Positions 41,463 through 49,790 are shown, counted from the first letter of the stretch. The stretch is 64,000 bases of DNA from Solimonas sp. K1W22B-7 (GCF_003428335.1 NZ_CP031704.1:3968001-4032000); one strand, 5' to 3'. Made by a program: numbers and translations. Notes: a model not told the origin generated them from the letters alone.

Positions 41463-41551
41463 GTTTGCCTCTTTGCTTCAATGAGCTGAGCTGGTTTTTC
41501 CATCCATCATTTTCAGAAGGCGGGATGCTCCCGCCCTACTCCGCCGCAAGC

Positions 41552-41629
41552 CGCGACAGGCGGGTCAAGGACCCGCCCTACGTGAACTGCATATTCTTGA
41601 TAACCAACAGGCGGGTCGAGGACCCGCCC
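41552..41629. repeat. Two REP-A palindromes
   Basis: Copies at 41552-41581 and 41609-41629 lie between the 40953 gene and the 41638 lipoprotein gene. Confidence 0.75.
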
Positions 41630-41637
41630 GGGTTCGT

Positions 41638-42111
41638 TTACCGACATTCGAGCTGGTACTTCGGTGCTATTCCGATCAGCCCATGGTCGCCGGAGTGGAT
41701 GTACGAGCAGGTCTGCCCCTCCGGCAACTTTTCGATGTAGAGCCGGACGGCGTTCACGCCCGGGGCGTACTTCATCACGTACGTGCCGCCTGGCTCCAGC
41801 TCTACAGGCACTTCTCCATGGGCAACGGAAGAGAAGTTGTCGAGGATCCTGAAGTACTTGAGCTTCAGGGCATGCGGCCCTGGCGGTAGCTGTATGGCGT
41901 GGGCGAAGACCTGTCCCCAGTACTGCGGGGTCTTGATGCCATCGGCCTCCACGAACATCACGGTGCCGCCATCGTCCATGGCGCCCCACAGGATGGCCGC
42001 CGCGATATCCGGCGGATACACCATGCCCTTCACTTCGACGGGCCGCACGTTGCTCTGGCAAGCAGCGCAGGCGAGAACCGCCAGCAGCACACAACCTGGG
42101 AACAGCTTCAA
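41638..42111 (-). CDS. Lipoprotein with TTG start
   Basis: The 157-residue product begins at TTG 42111, seven bases after a perfect AGGAG; no ATG gives a sensible signal. The lipobox is LACAAC (Cys18). The mature domain is beta-rich (VMFVEADGIKTPQYWG; LPPGPHALKLKYFRILDNF; GGTYVMKYAPGVNAVRLYIE), the kind of PEGA/DUF2846-like fold also suggested by the lipoprotein at 57842. Role unknown. Confidence 0.6.
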   Translation of the reverse strand: MKLFPGCVLLAVLACAACQSNVRPVEVKGMVYPPDIAAAILWGAMDDGGTVMFVEADGIKTPQYWGQVFAHAIQLPPGPHALKLKYFRILDNFSSVAHGEVPVELEPGGTYVMKYAPGVNAVRLYIEKLPEGQTCSYIHSGDHGLIGIAPKYQLECR

Positions 42112-42180
42112 TTTTTTCTCCTGAAGTATCTCAACCCGACCTGAAAACGGCAGCACAGGGCGGATCGTCGATCGGGCTTT

Positions 42181-42208
42181 CGCGACAGGCGGGTCAAGAC
42201 CCGCCCTA
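42181..42208. repeat. REP-A palindrome
   Basis: GCGACAGGCGGGTCAAGACC with its mirror, immediately after the stop of the 42206 gene. Confidence 0.75.
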
Positions 42209-42946
42209 CGGCCGGGCAGCTGTTTCCACAACACCCTTCCAGAGCTTTTCGAACTCTCCGAGCAACTGCTGGAACGAGGTGGCTTCAGTCTTCAGGCGGG
42301 AGCTGTCGATGGCTTCTTCGCTGGACCACACGGTGGCCCGCTGTTGTTCCCTGGCGGTTGCTTCCATCACGCCATAGACGTAGCCGGTGCGAACATCGAA
42401 CAGGGCGGCCGAGGCCGTGGTCGAGACCTGGGCCTTCTTGTTGGGGAGGAAGCCCAGGGAGATCAAACCCAGCGGGCCGATGTCGGTGCTTTCCACGTTG
42501 AAGCGCGTGTCGAGGGAGTAGACGAGCAGCAGGTCTGCCTTCAGCGTCGCGGCGGCGACCCTGAGGTCCTTGGTCGAATTCAGTTGGTCCGACAGGAGGA
42601 TGCGGCTCATGGCGGCAAGGCCCGAGATCTTGGGCAGGCGCCCCAGGCGCTCGAAGTCCTGGTCTGTCTCCACGTCGCGGGTGGTGACGACGCAGTAGCT
42701 GCCCTTGCCGTAGCACTGGTTGCCGCGCGAGTAGTAGCCCGTGCCCTGCACGCGGGCGACGGCGATGCGGGCCGGGAACGGCGAAGCCGGCTCGCGTTTC
42801 ATGATCTCCGCGATGTCGGTGTCGGCCCTGGACAGGTTGCCGACATTCACTCCCGCGCCGGGGGTCTGGTAGGTGGCACAGGCGGAGAGCAGGAGCACGA
42901 GGGCGCAGGCCATGATGGGAAGGGAATGCTGGAGTCCGGTGCGCAT
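42206..42946 (-). CDS. Lipoprotein of the host-like block
   Basis: The 246-residue product starts MRTGLQHSLPIMACALVLLL (ATG 42946), with lipobox LSAC. The mature part has IAVARVQGTGYYSRGNQCYG, KADLLLVYSLDTRFNVES and a C-terminal helix. Relatives are outer-membrane lipoproteins of unknown role. REP-A palindromes lie on both sides. Confidence 0.6.
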   Translation of the reverse strand: MRTGLQHSLPIMACALVLLLSACATYQTPGAGVNVGNLSRADTDIAEIMKREPASPFPARIAVARVQGTGYYSRGNQCYGKGSYCVVTTRDVETDQDFERLGRLPKISGLAAMSRILLSDQLNSTKDLRVAAATLKADLLLVYSLDTRFNVESTDIGPLGLISLGFLPNKKAQVSTTASAALFDVRTGYVYGVMEATAREQQRATVWSSEEAIDSSRLKTEATSFQQLLGEFEKLWKGVVETAARP

Positions 42947-42986
42947 GAGTACTCTCGATTGATTGTGCTTTACGGTTGGTTGGCGG

Positions 42987-43016
42987 CGCGACAGGCGGGT
43001 CAAGGACCCGCCCTAC
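42987..43016. repeat. REP-A palindrome
   Basis: CGCGACAGGCGGGTCAAGGA with its mirror, between the lipoprotein gene and the first of the two paralogous periplasmic proteins. Confidence 0.75.
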
Positions 43017-43024
43017 GTGAACTT

Positions 43025-43408
43025 TTACTCCAGGGCATTGGAATTGCACTTCTTCCGGCTCAGCACGTACCGGCCGTACGATGCCGCTGCCGCGCTGGGA
43101 GACCCCATGTCGGCTTTGACAGACTGGAGATCCAGGACTCCGCTCCTTGGGTCAAAGTTGCCCTTCACCTTGTTCCTGAAGGAGTCATTGAACTCCATGA
43201 TCAAGAGATTCTTTTCTCCTTGTAATGCACCGTTTCCCAGGACTTGGTGAGCACCTCCAGCGGTCTCGATACTGAGGCCGAATCTATTGCCCTGTACTTC
43301 CAGGCAAACGGTGTCGCTGACATTTGCAAAGCTCTCGGGCTCTCCTGCAAAACTGGAAGAGGCGCACCCCGCGAGGAGCGGGGCAAATAGAGCGACCCGA
43401 TAGTTCAT
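43025..43408 (-). CDS. Periplasmic immunity-like protein, copy 2
   Basis: The 127-residue product has a signal peptide and is a close paralogue of the 43482 protein; both end YGRYVLSRKKC-[NT]-SNALE. Mature features: NVSDTVCLEVQGNRFGLSIE, GALQGEKNLLIMEF and DPRSGVLDLQSVKADMGSPS. Two tandem exported copies behind a lysozyme-type toxin look like duplicated, diverging immunity genes. A REP-A copy at 43449 separates them. Confidence 0.6.
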   Translation of the reverse strand: MNYRVALFAPLLAGCASSSFAGEPESFANVSDTVCLEVQGNRFGLSIETAGGAHQVLGNGALQGEKNLLIMEFNDSFRNKVKGNFDPRSGVLDLQSVKADMGSPSAAAASYGRYVLSRKKCNSNALE

Positions 43409-43448
43409 TTCTTCTCCGTATCCGTCGAAGTACGCCGGGCGACTTGCC

Positions 43449-43474
43449 GCGACGGCGGGTCAAGGACCCGCCCT
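43449..43474. repeat. REP-A palindrome
   Basis: GCGACGGCGGGTCAAGGACC with its mirror, between the two paralogous immunity-like genes. Confidence 0.7.
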
Positions 43475-43481
43475 TGAACTT

Positions 43482-43865
43482 CTACTCCAGGGCGTTGGAA
43501 GTGCACTTCTTCCGGCTCAGCACGTACCGGCCGTACGATGCCGCTGCCGCGCTCGGTGACCCCATGTCGGCCTTGACAGACCGGAGATCCAGGATTCCGC
43601 TCTTTGGATCAAAGGTGCCCTTCACGTTGTTCTCAAAAGAGTCACTGAACTCCATGCTCAAAAGATTTTTTTCCTGTTGCAATGCACCGCTTCCCAGGAC
43701 TTCATGAGCGCCTCCAGCGGCAACAATCCGGAGGCCGAATTTTTCACCTTCCATCTCCAGGCAGACGGTGTTCCTGTCATTGGCAAAGCTTTCAGGCTCT
43801 CCCGCAGAACTGGAAGAGGCGAAGCCCGTGAGGAGCAAGGCAAGCAGAGCTATCCGACGCTTCAT
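43482..43865 (-). CDS. Periplasmic immunity-like protein, copy 1 (next to the lysozyme toxin)
   Basis: The 127-residue product has a signal peptide (MKRRIALLALLLTGFASSSS, cleaved near AGEPE) and a small beta-rich mature domain with two cysteines (VCLEMEGEKF; KKC). Its ATG at 43865 overlaps the toxin stop by four bases (ATGA), the tightest coupling in the locus. A periplasmic protein is what one expects to inhibit a cell-wall-cleaving toxin. It is duplicated at 43025. Confidence 0.65.
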   Translation of the reverse strand: MKRRIALLALLLTGFASSSSAGEPESFANDRNTVCLEMEGEKFGLRIVAAGGAHEVLGSGALQQEKNLLSMEFSDSFENNVKGTFDPKSGILDLRSVKADMGSPSAAAASYGRYVLSRKKCTSNALE

Positions 43866-45283
43866 TTCTTCTCCACTTCTGCGGAAATATCACCCAGCAA
43901 ATCAGCCTCTTTGCTGACTCTCGCTTTATACCAGTCTTCAATCGCAAACGGATAGTCACGCAAGCTTGACTGTACATCTGCCCACTTCCCTGTGGTCACC
44001 CCGGACCACCAGGCCGCTGCATTCTTTTTTTTCGTAAAAGAACGGCCTTGGTGAAAGAATCTGGAAAAGACCACGGTCTGCTGTGCCGGAGTCAAATTCG
44101 CAAACTTCGGAACACTCTCTATTCGAGCCTCATCATACTTCGCCGCCACATCGCGAGCGAATTTTTTCTTCACTGCAAAAGTGATGTCCCGTACCTCTTG
44201 CACAGTGACCTTCAGGCCGCCCGTTTCCTCCAGTTTCGCCGTCGCGTCCGCCAGCTTCAGGCCAGCATATGGAAGCAGTTTTTTCGTCAGGACCTCCGGG
44301 AATCCGAACGCTTTTATCTCTGCCTTGCTGAACTGCCCGACGTCGAACCCTACTCCGATCGTTACTCCACTCTGGCCGTCCGGAATATCGGGGACATAGC
44401 CCTCCAGGCTGAGCCCTTCGTACTCGAGTATGGAGTTGAAATCAATCCTGGTTTTCAGTTCGGCGTTGATCCGGGAAAACTCATCACCAACCACGTATTT
44501 CTTGACCGCAGCAAGAGTCTTCGGACCATAAGTTCCTTGTTGCTCAAGCCCAAGCCGTTCCTGCAGCTCTTTGACTTCGTCTCCCTTGCTGTTCGGCCTG
44601 AGCGACTCGATCAGCTCGGCGGTGCGTACGGTTGCGTCCTCCTTCTCGGCGGGAGGGGCAGTCGCGGTCAGGCCTTCCGCAGACCTCCTCGGGACTATGC
44701 TCGCTCCTGCCTCGGCCCGAGGCTTCACCGAGGAAAGCTGTTCGGACGCGGGCTCGGATTTCTCGGCAACTGCTCCATGCGTTGCCCTATCTCGGGAGTC
44801 CATTCCCTCGTCGGCAACTGCTCCATGCGTTGCCCTATCTCGGGAGTCCATTCCCTCGTGCGCCTGCAGCCGCTTGTTCGGCGGGACGTCTCGATCCTTT
44901 CGAGGCGTCAACAGGGCAGGACTTACTGCTGCGGCGATGGCGTGCTTCCAGTCTACGTCGCCGCGAGAACCTCTTTGGGAAAGGGCTTCTGAACCGCCGC
45001 CCGGAGTGAGCTGCGCCGGCAACTTCGCGGTAGCGTCACCCATCCTGGCGGCGTCATCGGAGGCGTCGCGCTGGCGACGACGTGACGCGGCATGATTCAG
45101 GCGGTCCAGCAGTCCGGTGCGTTCGGCTGCGCGCCCCTGGCCGGGCTTCGCTTGCGGTAGGCGGTCTTGCAGGAATTGGTCGCCCTGTTCCGGGCCCATC
45201 AGAGCGCGGCGGCGGGGTGGTGTCAGAGGCTGCGGGTCTGGGGCAAAGGCGGGTGGAAAAGCCTGAATTCTGCTTGATGGCAT
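43862..45283 (-). CDS. Class II effector: phage trunk, PG-binding domain and pesticin-like lysozyme
   Basis: The 473-residue product opens MPSSRIQAFPPAFAPDPQPL and RRALMGPEQGDQFLQD, the class II head, and later SQRGSRGDVDWKHAIAAA. The long hydrophobic trunk of the 38309 protein is missing between these blocks. A peptidoglycan-binding-like domain (about 222-264, PNSKGDEVKELQERLG) and a pesticin/T4-type lysozyme domain (283-473) follow. The latter has Glu287/289 in EYEGLSLEGYVP, Thr308 and Asp314 in SGVTIGVGFDVG. It should cleave peptidoglycan in the periplasm. A 48-bp tandem repeat encodes DEGMDSRDRATHGAVA twice. Two exported immunity-like proteins follow. Confidence 0.75.
   Translation of the reverse strand: MPSSRIQAFPPAFAPDPQPLTPPRRRALMGPEQGDQFLQDRLPQAKPGQGRAAERTGLLDRLNHAASRRRQRDASDDAARMGDATAKLPAQLTPGGGSEALSQRGSRGDVDWKHAIAAAVSPALLTPRKDRDVPPNKRLQAHEGMDSRDRATHGAVADEGMDSRDRATHGAVAEKSEPASEQLSSVKPRAEAGASIVPRRSAEGLTATAPPAEKEDATVRTAELIESLRPNSKGDEVKELQERLGLEQQGTYGPKTLAAVKKYVVGDEFSRINAELKTRIDFNSILEYEGLSLEGYVPDIPDGQSGVTIGVGFDVGQFSKAEIKAFGFPEVLTKKLLPYAGLKLADATAKLEETGGLKVTVQEVRDITFAVKKKFARDVAAKYDEARIESVPKFANLTPAQQTVVFSRFFHQGRSFTKKKNAAAWWSGVTTGKWADVQSSLRDYPFAIEDWYKARVSKEADLLGDISAEVEKK
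44763..44858. repeat. 48-bp tandem repeat inside the pesticin-like gene
   Basis: Two adjacent 48-bp units (44763-44810 and 44811-44858) are identical; a related single unit lies between the portal and TerL genes at about 47728-47775. Each unit has small internal palindromes (GGCAAC...GTTGCC, GGGA...TCCC). In the gene they add two 16-residue repeats in a linker. Confidence 0.8.
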
Positions 45284-45307
45284 ATGGGTCTCGTGATGGT
45301 CGTGCTG

Positions 45308-45544
45308 TTATCCGCGCTGTGATCTCGCCAAGGCCTGCTGCGCGGTCTGCGGGGCCTTGAGGAGTTGTTCCAGTGCCAGGGCGCTGCCCTGGGAGCGATG
45401 TAGGGCGGGGCCTTCGAGGCGGCGGTTGGATTCGTCGGCTTGGGTGAGCGATGCGGTGAGCCAGGACTGGTAGAGCTGGAAGTCGGGGTTGGCTTGCAGG
45501 CGGATGAGGGCGGTGGCGGTGCGGGGGTCGAGGGTTTGCATGGG
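45308..45544 (-). CDS. Small phage portal-adjacent protein
   Basis: The 78-residue, helical product (MQTLDPRTATALIRLQANPD; LTASLTQADESNRRLEGPAL) resembles a small protein often found next to portal genes of short-tailed phages. The start is uncertain: ATG 45544 and ATG 45613 both lack a clear ribosome site, and the region upstream is made of dispersed repeats. It precedes the pesticin-like effector. Confidence 0.5.
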   Translation of the reverse strand, partial: PMQTLDPRTATALIRLQANPDFQLYQSWLTASLTQADESNRRLEGPALHRSQGSALALEQLLKAPQTAQQALARSQRG

Positions 45545-45638
45545 GTGTGGGTATGGCTGGGTTTGAGGGGCTTGGGGGGTGCCTCGATACGCCGCTTGCG
45601 CGGCACTCGGCATAAACGGGTTCGATGTGGTTATCCGT

Positions 45639-47657
45639 TCAGGCTTCGACAGGCTCAGCACGAACGGATGGGGAGGGTGAGAGGGGCGTAACCGCCATGG
45701 TGCCCCCTCTCCCCAACCCCTCTCCCACAAGGGGAGAGGGGCTTTCATCATTCTGAGAAGCCAGCTCCTCTTCGCTGGGCATGATGTCTTCCACCCGCAG
45801 CTCCAGGCCTTCGAAGTATTGGCGCAGCAGCGCTGCTCTTCCGCGGCGGCCGATGATTTCGAGGTCCACGGGGTTGGCGGTGGCGGCGAGGGCCTGCTGG
45901 CGGCGTTGCTGGGCCTGGTCCTTGATGAGCAGGGCGGCGGTGCCGCGGGGGACGACGGCGCAGTCGCCTTTTATCGAGGGCTCGTCGACGTAGAGCATGA
46001 CCCAGGTGAAGGCTTGGGCGACGGTGCGGGAGATGACTTGCGTGTCGATGTTGGCGATGCCGCGGCGCAGGCCCTTGGCGGCGGCGTTGAGGAGCATGGA
46101 CAGACCCGATGCGGTCTCCCCTGCTCCGCCGACGCGTTCGTTGCCGTAGCTGTAGCGCGGGATGCCGGTGGCGTCGTCGGCGCGGCGTTCGAAGTTTTCG
46201 AAGACGGCGAGCAGTTCCTGGGCGTTGCTGCCGGGCTGGAAAAAGCCGATGGGCGGGCGCTGGGCGGCGTTGGGGTCGCTCTTGAACTGCCAGATCTTCC
46301 AGGGGTGCATCTGGGTGATGGCTTCGCCGTCGGCGAGGCGATCCACTTCCATGTAGACCTGGGGGCCGCTGGCGATGCCGAGGTTGCTGACCAGGGCGCG
46401 GGCGGAGGCGTTGCACAGATCCTCATGGGGCTCGCACATTTCGGGGATGGCGCGGCCCCAGAAGGCGCCGGGGATGCTCTCGTAGCAAGCCTTGTGGTAC
46501 GGGCGCTGGCCCAAAGGATCGTCGTTGATGACGCAGCGGACGATGTGGTTGCCGACGAGGATGGCGTCGATCTCGTAGGGGCGGTCGGGGTCGGTGATTT
46601 CGTCGGCGTCGTGGCCCCAGTCGAGCAGGACGCGGCCGGGGACGGCGCCCCAGTAGTGCAGGCCGTCGATCAGTTCGTCGCGCGTGAGCCAGTCGTAGCT
46701 GCTGTCGCCTTCGAGGCGGTTGCGCTCGGTGTCGGTCCACAGCCAGTGGCGCAGGCTGCCGCCGCGTGCGCCCTGCAGGACCTGGCGGATGTCCCACTCG
46801 GAATTTCCGGGGACGCCAATCATGGCGTAGAGCTCGCTTTCGGTGAGGCGCAGGCGCTCGATGAAGTCGCGCTCCTGCGGGGAGCGGGCGTGCGGTGCGG
46901 GGTAGCAGTCGAAGGGGCTGATGCGCTTCCAGGCGAGGCCGTTGCCGTCCGTGACGGCGGGGGTGTTGCCGCCCTGCCATTGCAGGCGGCGGCTGCGGCG
47001 GGTGTAGGGACCCTTGAGGATGGCGGCGGGATAGGTGGAGAAGTCTTCGATGAATTCGTCGAGGGCGGTGTCGTAGCCGCCTTCGTCCATCAGATCGGCG
47101 ATGCGCTGGGACATGCGGCTGGCGCGTAGCTGCGCTTCCTTGCGGGCGCCGAGCTTGAGTTGCGACTCCAGGGCCTGGGCCTGTTCGGTGACCTGCTGGC
47201 GGAAGTGCTGCGGGTCTGCGGGTTCGCCGGACTGCTCCATCCGGCTGCGGGCCTCGCGGGCGGCGCGCAGCAGGAGCTGCAGCTTCTGCGATTGCGGCAG
47301 CTCGGGCTGCGTGGTGGGCTCCAGGGCCCAGGCGCGGTCGGAGGCGGGCATGAGGATGTCGCGGATCCAGGCGGCGGCGGCGCGGCTCTTGGTGGCGGAC
47401 AGGGGCATGAAGATGCTGGTGACGCAGCCCTGGGCCTGGAATTCGCGCAGCTCGGTTTCGGCGTAGACGCCCTTGCGGCGGCGCAGGCAGTTGAGCAGGC
47501 GGCGGTCGATCTGCTCGCGGGCGCGCTTGTTGCGCGTCCAGGCGGATTGGATGTGCTGGGTGAGTTGGGTGGGGGCTGGTGCTGCGGGTTGCAGGGGTTG
47601 GTTTTGCTGCTGGGTGAGTTGGGTGGGGGTTTGGAGGTGGATGAGGGCGGTTTGCAT
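45639..47657 (-). CDS. Portal protein, with a repeat-encoded C-terminal tail
   Basis: The 672-residue product is the size of a podophage portal. It has a long helical body: AWTRNKRAREQIDRRLLNCL, KSRAAAAWIRDILMPASDRA, a wing domain (WKRISPFDCYPAPHARSPQE) and AGETASGLSMLLNAAAKGLR. It forms the dodecameric DNA gate. The last ~33 residues (SPSPLVGEGLGRGGTMAV...VRAEPVEA) are encoded by a REP-B palindrome and a GCTTCGACAGG repeat, so an insertion has replaced the original end near ASQNDE. Confidence 0.8.
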   Translation of the reverse strand: MQTALIHLQTPTQLTQQQNQPLQPAAPAPTQLTQHIQSAWTRNKRAREQIDRRLLNCLRRRKGVYAETELREFQAQGCVTSIFMPLSATKSRAAAAWIRDILMPASDRAWALEPTTQPELPQSQKLQLLLRAAREARSRMEQSGEPADPQHFRQQVTEQAQALESQLKLGARKEAQLRASRMSQRIADLMDEGGYDTALDEFIEDFSTYPAAILKGPYTRRSRRLQWQGGNTPAVTDGNGLAWKRISPFDCYPAPHARSPQERDFIERLRLTESELYAMIGVPGNSEWDIRQVLQGARGGSLRHWLWTDTERNRLEGDSSYDWLTRDELIDGLHYWGAVPGRVLLDWGHDADEITDPDRPYEIDAILVGNHIVRCVINDDPLGQRPYHKACYESIPGAFWGRAIPEMCEPHEDLCNASARALVSNLGIASGPQVYMEVDRLADGEAITQMHPWKIWQFKSDPNAAQRPPIGFFQPGSNAQELLAVFENFERRADDATGIPRYSYGNERVGGAGETASGLSMLLNAAAKGLRRGIANIDTQVISRTVAQAFTWVMLYVDEPSIKGDCAVVPRGTAALLIKDQAQQRRQQALAATANPVDLEIIGRRGRAALLRQYFEGLELRVEDIMPSEEELASQNDESPSPLVGEGLGRGGTMAVTPLSPSPSVRAEPVEA
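45702..45744. repeat. REP-B palindrome within the portal 3' end
   Basis: CCCCTCTCCC and its complement GGGGAGAGGGG lie inside the reading frame and code for part of the extra portal tail. Confidence 0.7.
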
Positions 47658-47774
47658 TTGGGGTGGCTCTTGGCGAGGGGTGTGCGAACGGATTTGGAAG
47701 GTGGCTGGGGATTGAGGGTGCCCCCTCTCGGCAACTGCTCCTGCGTTGCCCTACCGAGGGCATCCATGCCCTCG

Positions 47775-47808
47775 TCCCCTACCCCTCTCCCACAAGGGGA
47801 GAGGGGAC
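47775..47808. repeat. REP-B palindrome between TerL and portal
   Basis: ACCCCTCTCCCACAAGGGGA with its mirror lies in the 158-bp TerL-portal gap, beside a single 48-bp unit related to the tandem repeat at 44763. Confidence 0.7.
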
Positions 47809-47815
47809 AGAAAGC

Positions 47816-49309
47816 TCAGCGCCAGCGGGCGGGTTGGATGGGGCGGGCGCGGGTGTTGCGGGTGTTGAGGCGTGCGTCTCCGGCGACGGCGCCCACGCGG
47901 AAGGCGTCGGCGGCGTGGGAGCTCCAGTCGTGCAATGGCTGGTCTTTCCAGCAGCCGCGGACGGCGTCCCATTCCTTGCGGTAGTGCTCGAGGGCTTTGC
48001 GGCCCGGGGCGGTGCGGCTTTCGTCGAACCAGCAGTGCGGCAGCAGGCGGCGGACGGCTTCGATGCCGTCTGCCACTTTGAGCATGGGGGCGACTTCGAA
48101 GCGGATGCCGAGTTCGGCGGCGGCCTGCAGGCGCGACTTGGCGTCGTTGCCGAGCTCTCGCACCTTGAGGTCGTGCGGGCCGATGTGGCGGCTGTAGACG
48201 ATGCCGTGTTGCTGGGCGCGCTGTTCGAGGATGCCGCGATAGTGCGACAAACCCTCGCCGCTGTTTTCGTAGTAGTCGACGACGCGCAGCTGCTGGCCCT
48301 GGCGCTGCAGGAACCAGATGGCGGTGCTGTCGTCGACGCCGAGGTCCCACCAGGTTTCGACTTCAAGGCCGCGGTCCCAGGGCAGTTCGCAGACGCGGCC
48401 GGCGCGATAGGCTTCGAGCAATGGGGAGCCGTAGTAGGCGCCTTCGGTGCTCTGCTGGAAGGCTTCTTCGGGGGTGGAGGGATATTCGGCGCGAACGTCG
48501 TCGCCCTGGTCGCGCCATTTGCGGGCGTACCAGCAGCGCTGGCCGCGGCTGAGTTGGCGGCCGATGAGGGTTTCGGTGTCGGTGAAGTGGCGCAGCTCGG
48601 CTTCGGTGAAGACGAAAGCAGGCTCGTCGATGCTGTACTCGGGGTGTTCCCACCAGGGCAGGAAGGAGAAGCGCCAGTCGCCGTGCTGCAGGGGCGCATC
48701 GCTGCGGCGCTGCTGGGCGAGGCGGCAGAGGTCGTAGAAGTGGCCGGCGCGGCCGCGGGCGGTGGATTCGATGATCTTGATGCCGCTCTTGGGGACGGCC
48801 TCGAAGGCGCCGGTGCGGATCTCCTGGGCGCGGCGCGGGTAGTGGGCGCAGATGTAGCCGTACTCGGTGACGTGCAGCACTTGCACGGTGCCGGAGCGGA
48901 AGGTGAGGCCGACGCGGATGCTGGAGCCGTTGCCGAAGATGATTTCGCTCTCGGTCTGCTTCACTGCGGGCACGGCGGCGCGCAGGTCTGCGGGGAGGTT
49001 GTCGTAGGCGAACTTGATCTTGTCGCGGAAGATGACCTTGGCGTCTTCCTTGGTGTGGGCGATGACGCCGACGGCGACGTCGGGGCTGAACAGGCAGGTG
49101 TCGAGCCAGAGCATGCAGTAGCCGGTGGTGATGCCGAGCTGGCGCACTTTCAGCTCGAGGTTGTTGGACGAGAGGCTGTCGAAGGCGCGCTGCTGGGCCC
49201 AGTTGGGGACGAAGCGGATGCGGCGGCCGTCCTTGTCCTTGATCCAGTAGAGGTTGCGCAGGCGCCAGGCGCGGTCGGTGAGCGGGCTGGGTTCAGCGCA
49301 GGAGTCCAT
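47816..49309 (-). CDS. Terminase large subunit
   Basis: The 497-residue product has an ATPase domain (ELKVRQLGITTGYCMLWLDT with a divergent Walker A; VLHVTEYGYI as Walker B; EIRTGAFEAVPKSGIKIIES) and a C-terminal RNase H-like nuclease (WWDLGVDDSTAIWFLQRQGQ; DHAADAFR-type end HAADAFRVG). It pumps and cuts DNA during packaging. It overlaps TerS by 17 bp. Confidence 0.88.
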   Translation of the reverse strand: MDSCAEPSPLTDRAWRLRNLYWIKDKDGRRIRFVPNWAQQRAFDSLSSNNLELKVRQLGITTGYCMLWLDTCLFSPDVAVGVIAHTKEDAKVIFRDKIKFAYDNLPADLRAAVPAVKQTESEIIFGNGSSIRVGLTFRSGTVQVLHVTEYGYICAHYPRRAQEIRTGAFEAVPKSGIKIIESTARGRAGHFYDLCRLAQQRRSDAPLQHGDWRFSFLPWWEHPEYSIDEPAFVFTEAELRHFTDTETLIGRQLSRGQRCWYARKWRDQGDDVRAEYPSTPEEAFQQSTEGAYYGSPLLEAYRAGRVCELPWDRGLEVETWWDLGVDDSTAIWFLQRQGQQLRVVDYYENSGEGLSHYRGILEQRAQQHGIVYSRHIGPHDLKVRELGNDAKSRLQAAAELGIRFEVAPMLKVADGIEAVRRLLPHCWFDESRTAPGRKALEHYRKEWDAVRGCWKDQPLHDWSSHAADAFRVGAVAGDARLNTRNTRARPIQPARWR

Positions 49310-49700
49310 GGACGCCTCCGTTCTGTTCGGCGGCCTGGGCCAGCAGGGCGGCGAGTCCGCCGTCGGTTTCGTCGCTGCCGGGCTCGGTGCTGTCGAACAG
49401 GCCGTGGACCTTGCCGAGCAGTTCGAGCGCCTTGATGCGATCGACGGTCTTGATCTTGCGCAGCTGGCGCGATTCGCTGGTGCCGTCGTCGGCGTCCTTG
49501 CGCTTGGTGGATTGCAGCTCTTCGATGTCGATGCCGGCGATGGCGGCGGCGGTGTCTTCGCTCCAGTCCTGCGGCGGCTTGAGGTTGCCGGTGGCGTCGA
49601 ACAGGCTGCGCGGGTCGAAGCGGGCGGCGCGGGAGAGATGGGCGAGGACTTCGTCGCGGGACATGTGGTGGCTGGGCCAGGGGGTGGTGGGGGTGGTCAT
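49293..49700 (-). CDS. Terminase small subunit
   Basis: The 135-residue product (start MTTPTTPWPSHHMSRDEVLA) is mostly helical with a KTVDRIKALELLGKVHGLFD segment typical of the DNA-binding small terminase of podophages. Overlap with the large subunit gene supports the call. It recognises the packaging site and stimulates the motor. Confidence 0.75.
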   Translation of the reverse strand: MTTPTTPWPSHHMSRDEVLAHLSRAARFDPRSLFDATGNLKPPQDWSEDTAAAIAGIDIEELQSTKRKDADDGTSESRQLRKIKTVDRIKALELLGKVHGLFDSTEPGSDETDGGLAALLAQAAEQNGGVHGLLR

Positions 49701-49790
49701 GGAGTCCTTGAGTTTTTGGGGAGATAGGGTTTGGGGAAGGCGCTGCGGGCGATTACTTCATGGTGGATTCACTACCTCAGGCCTCCACCC

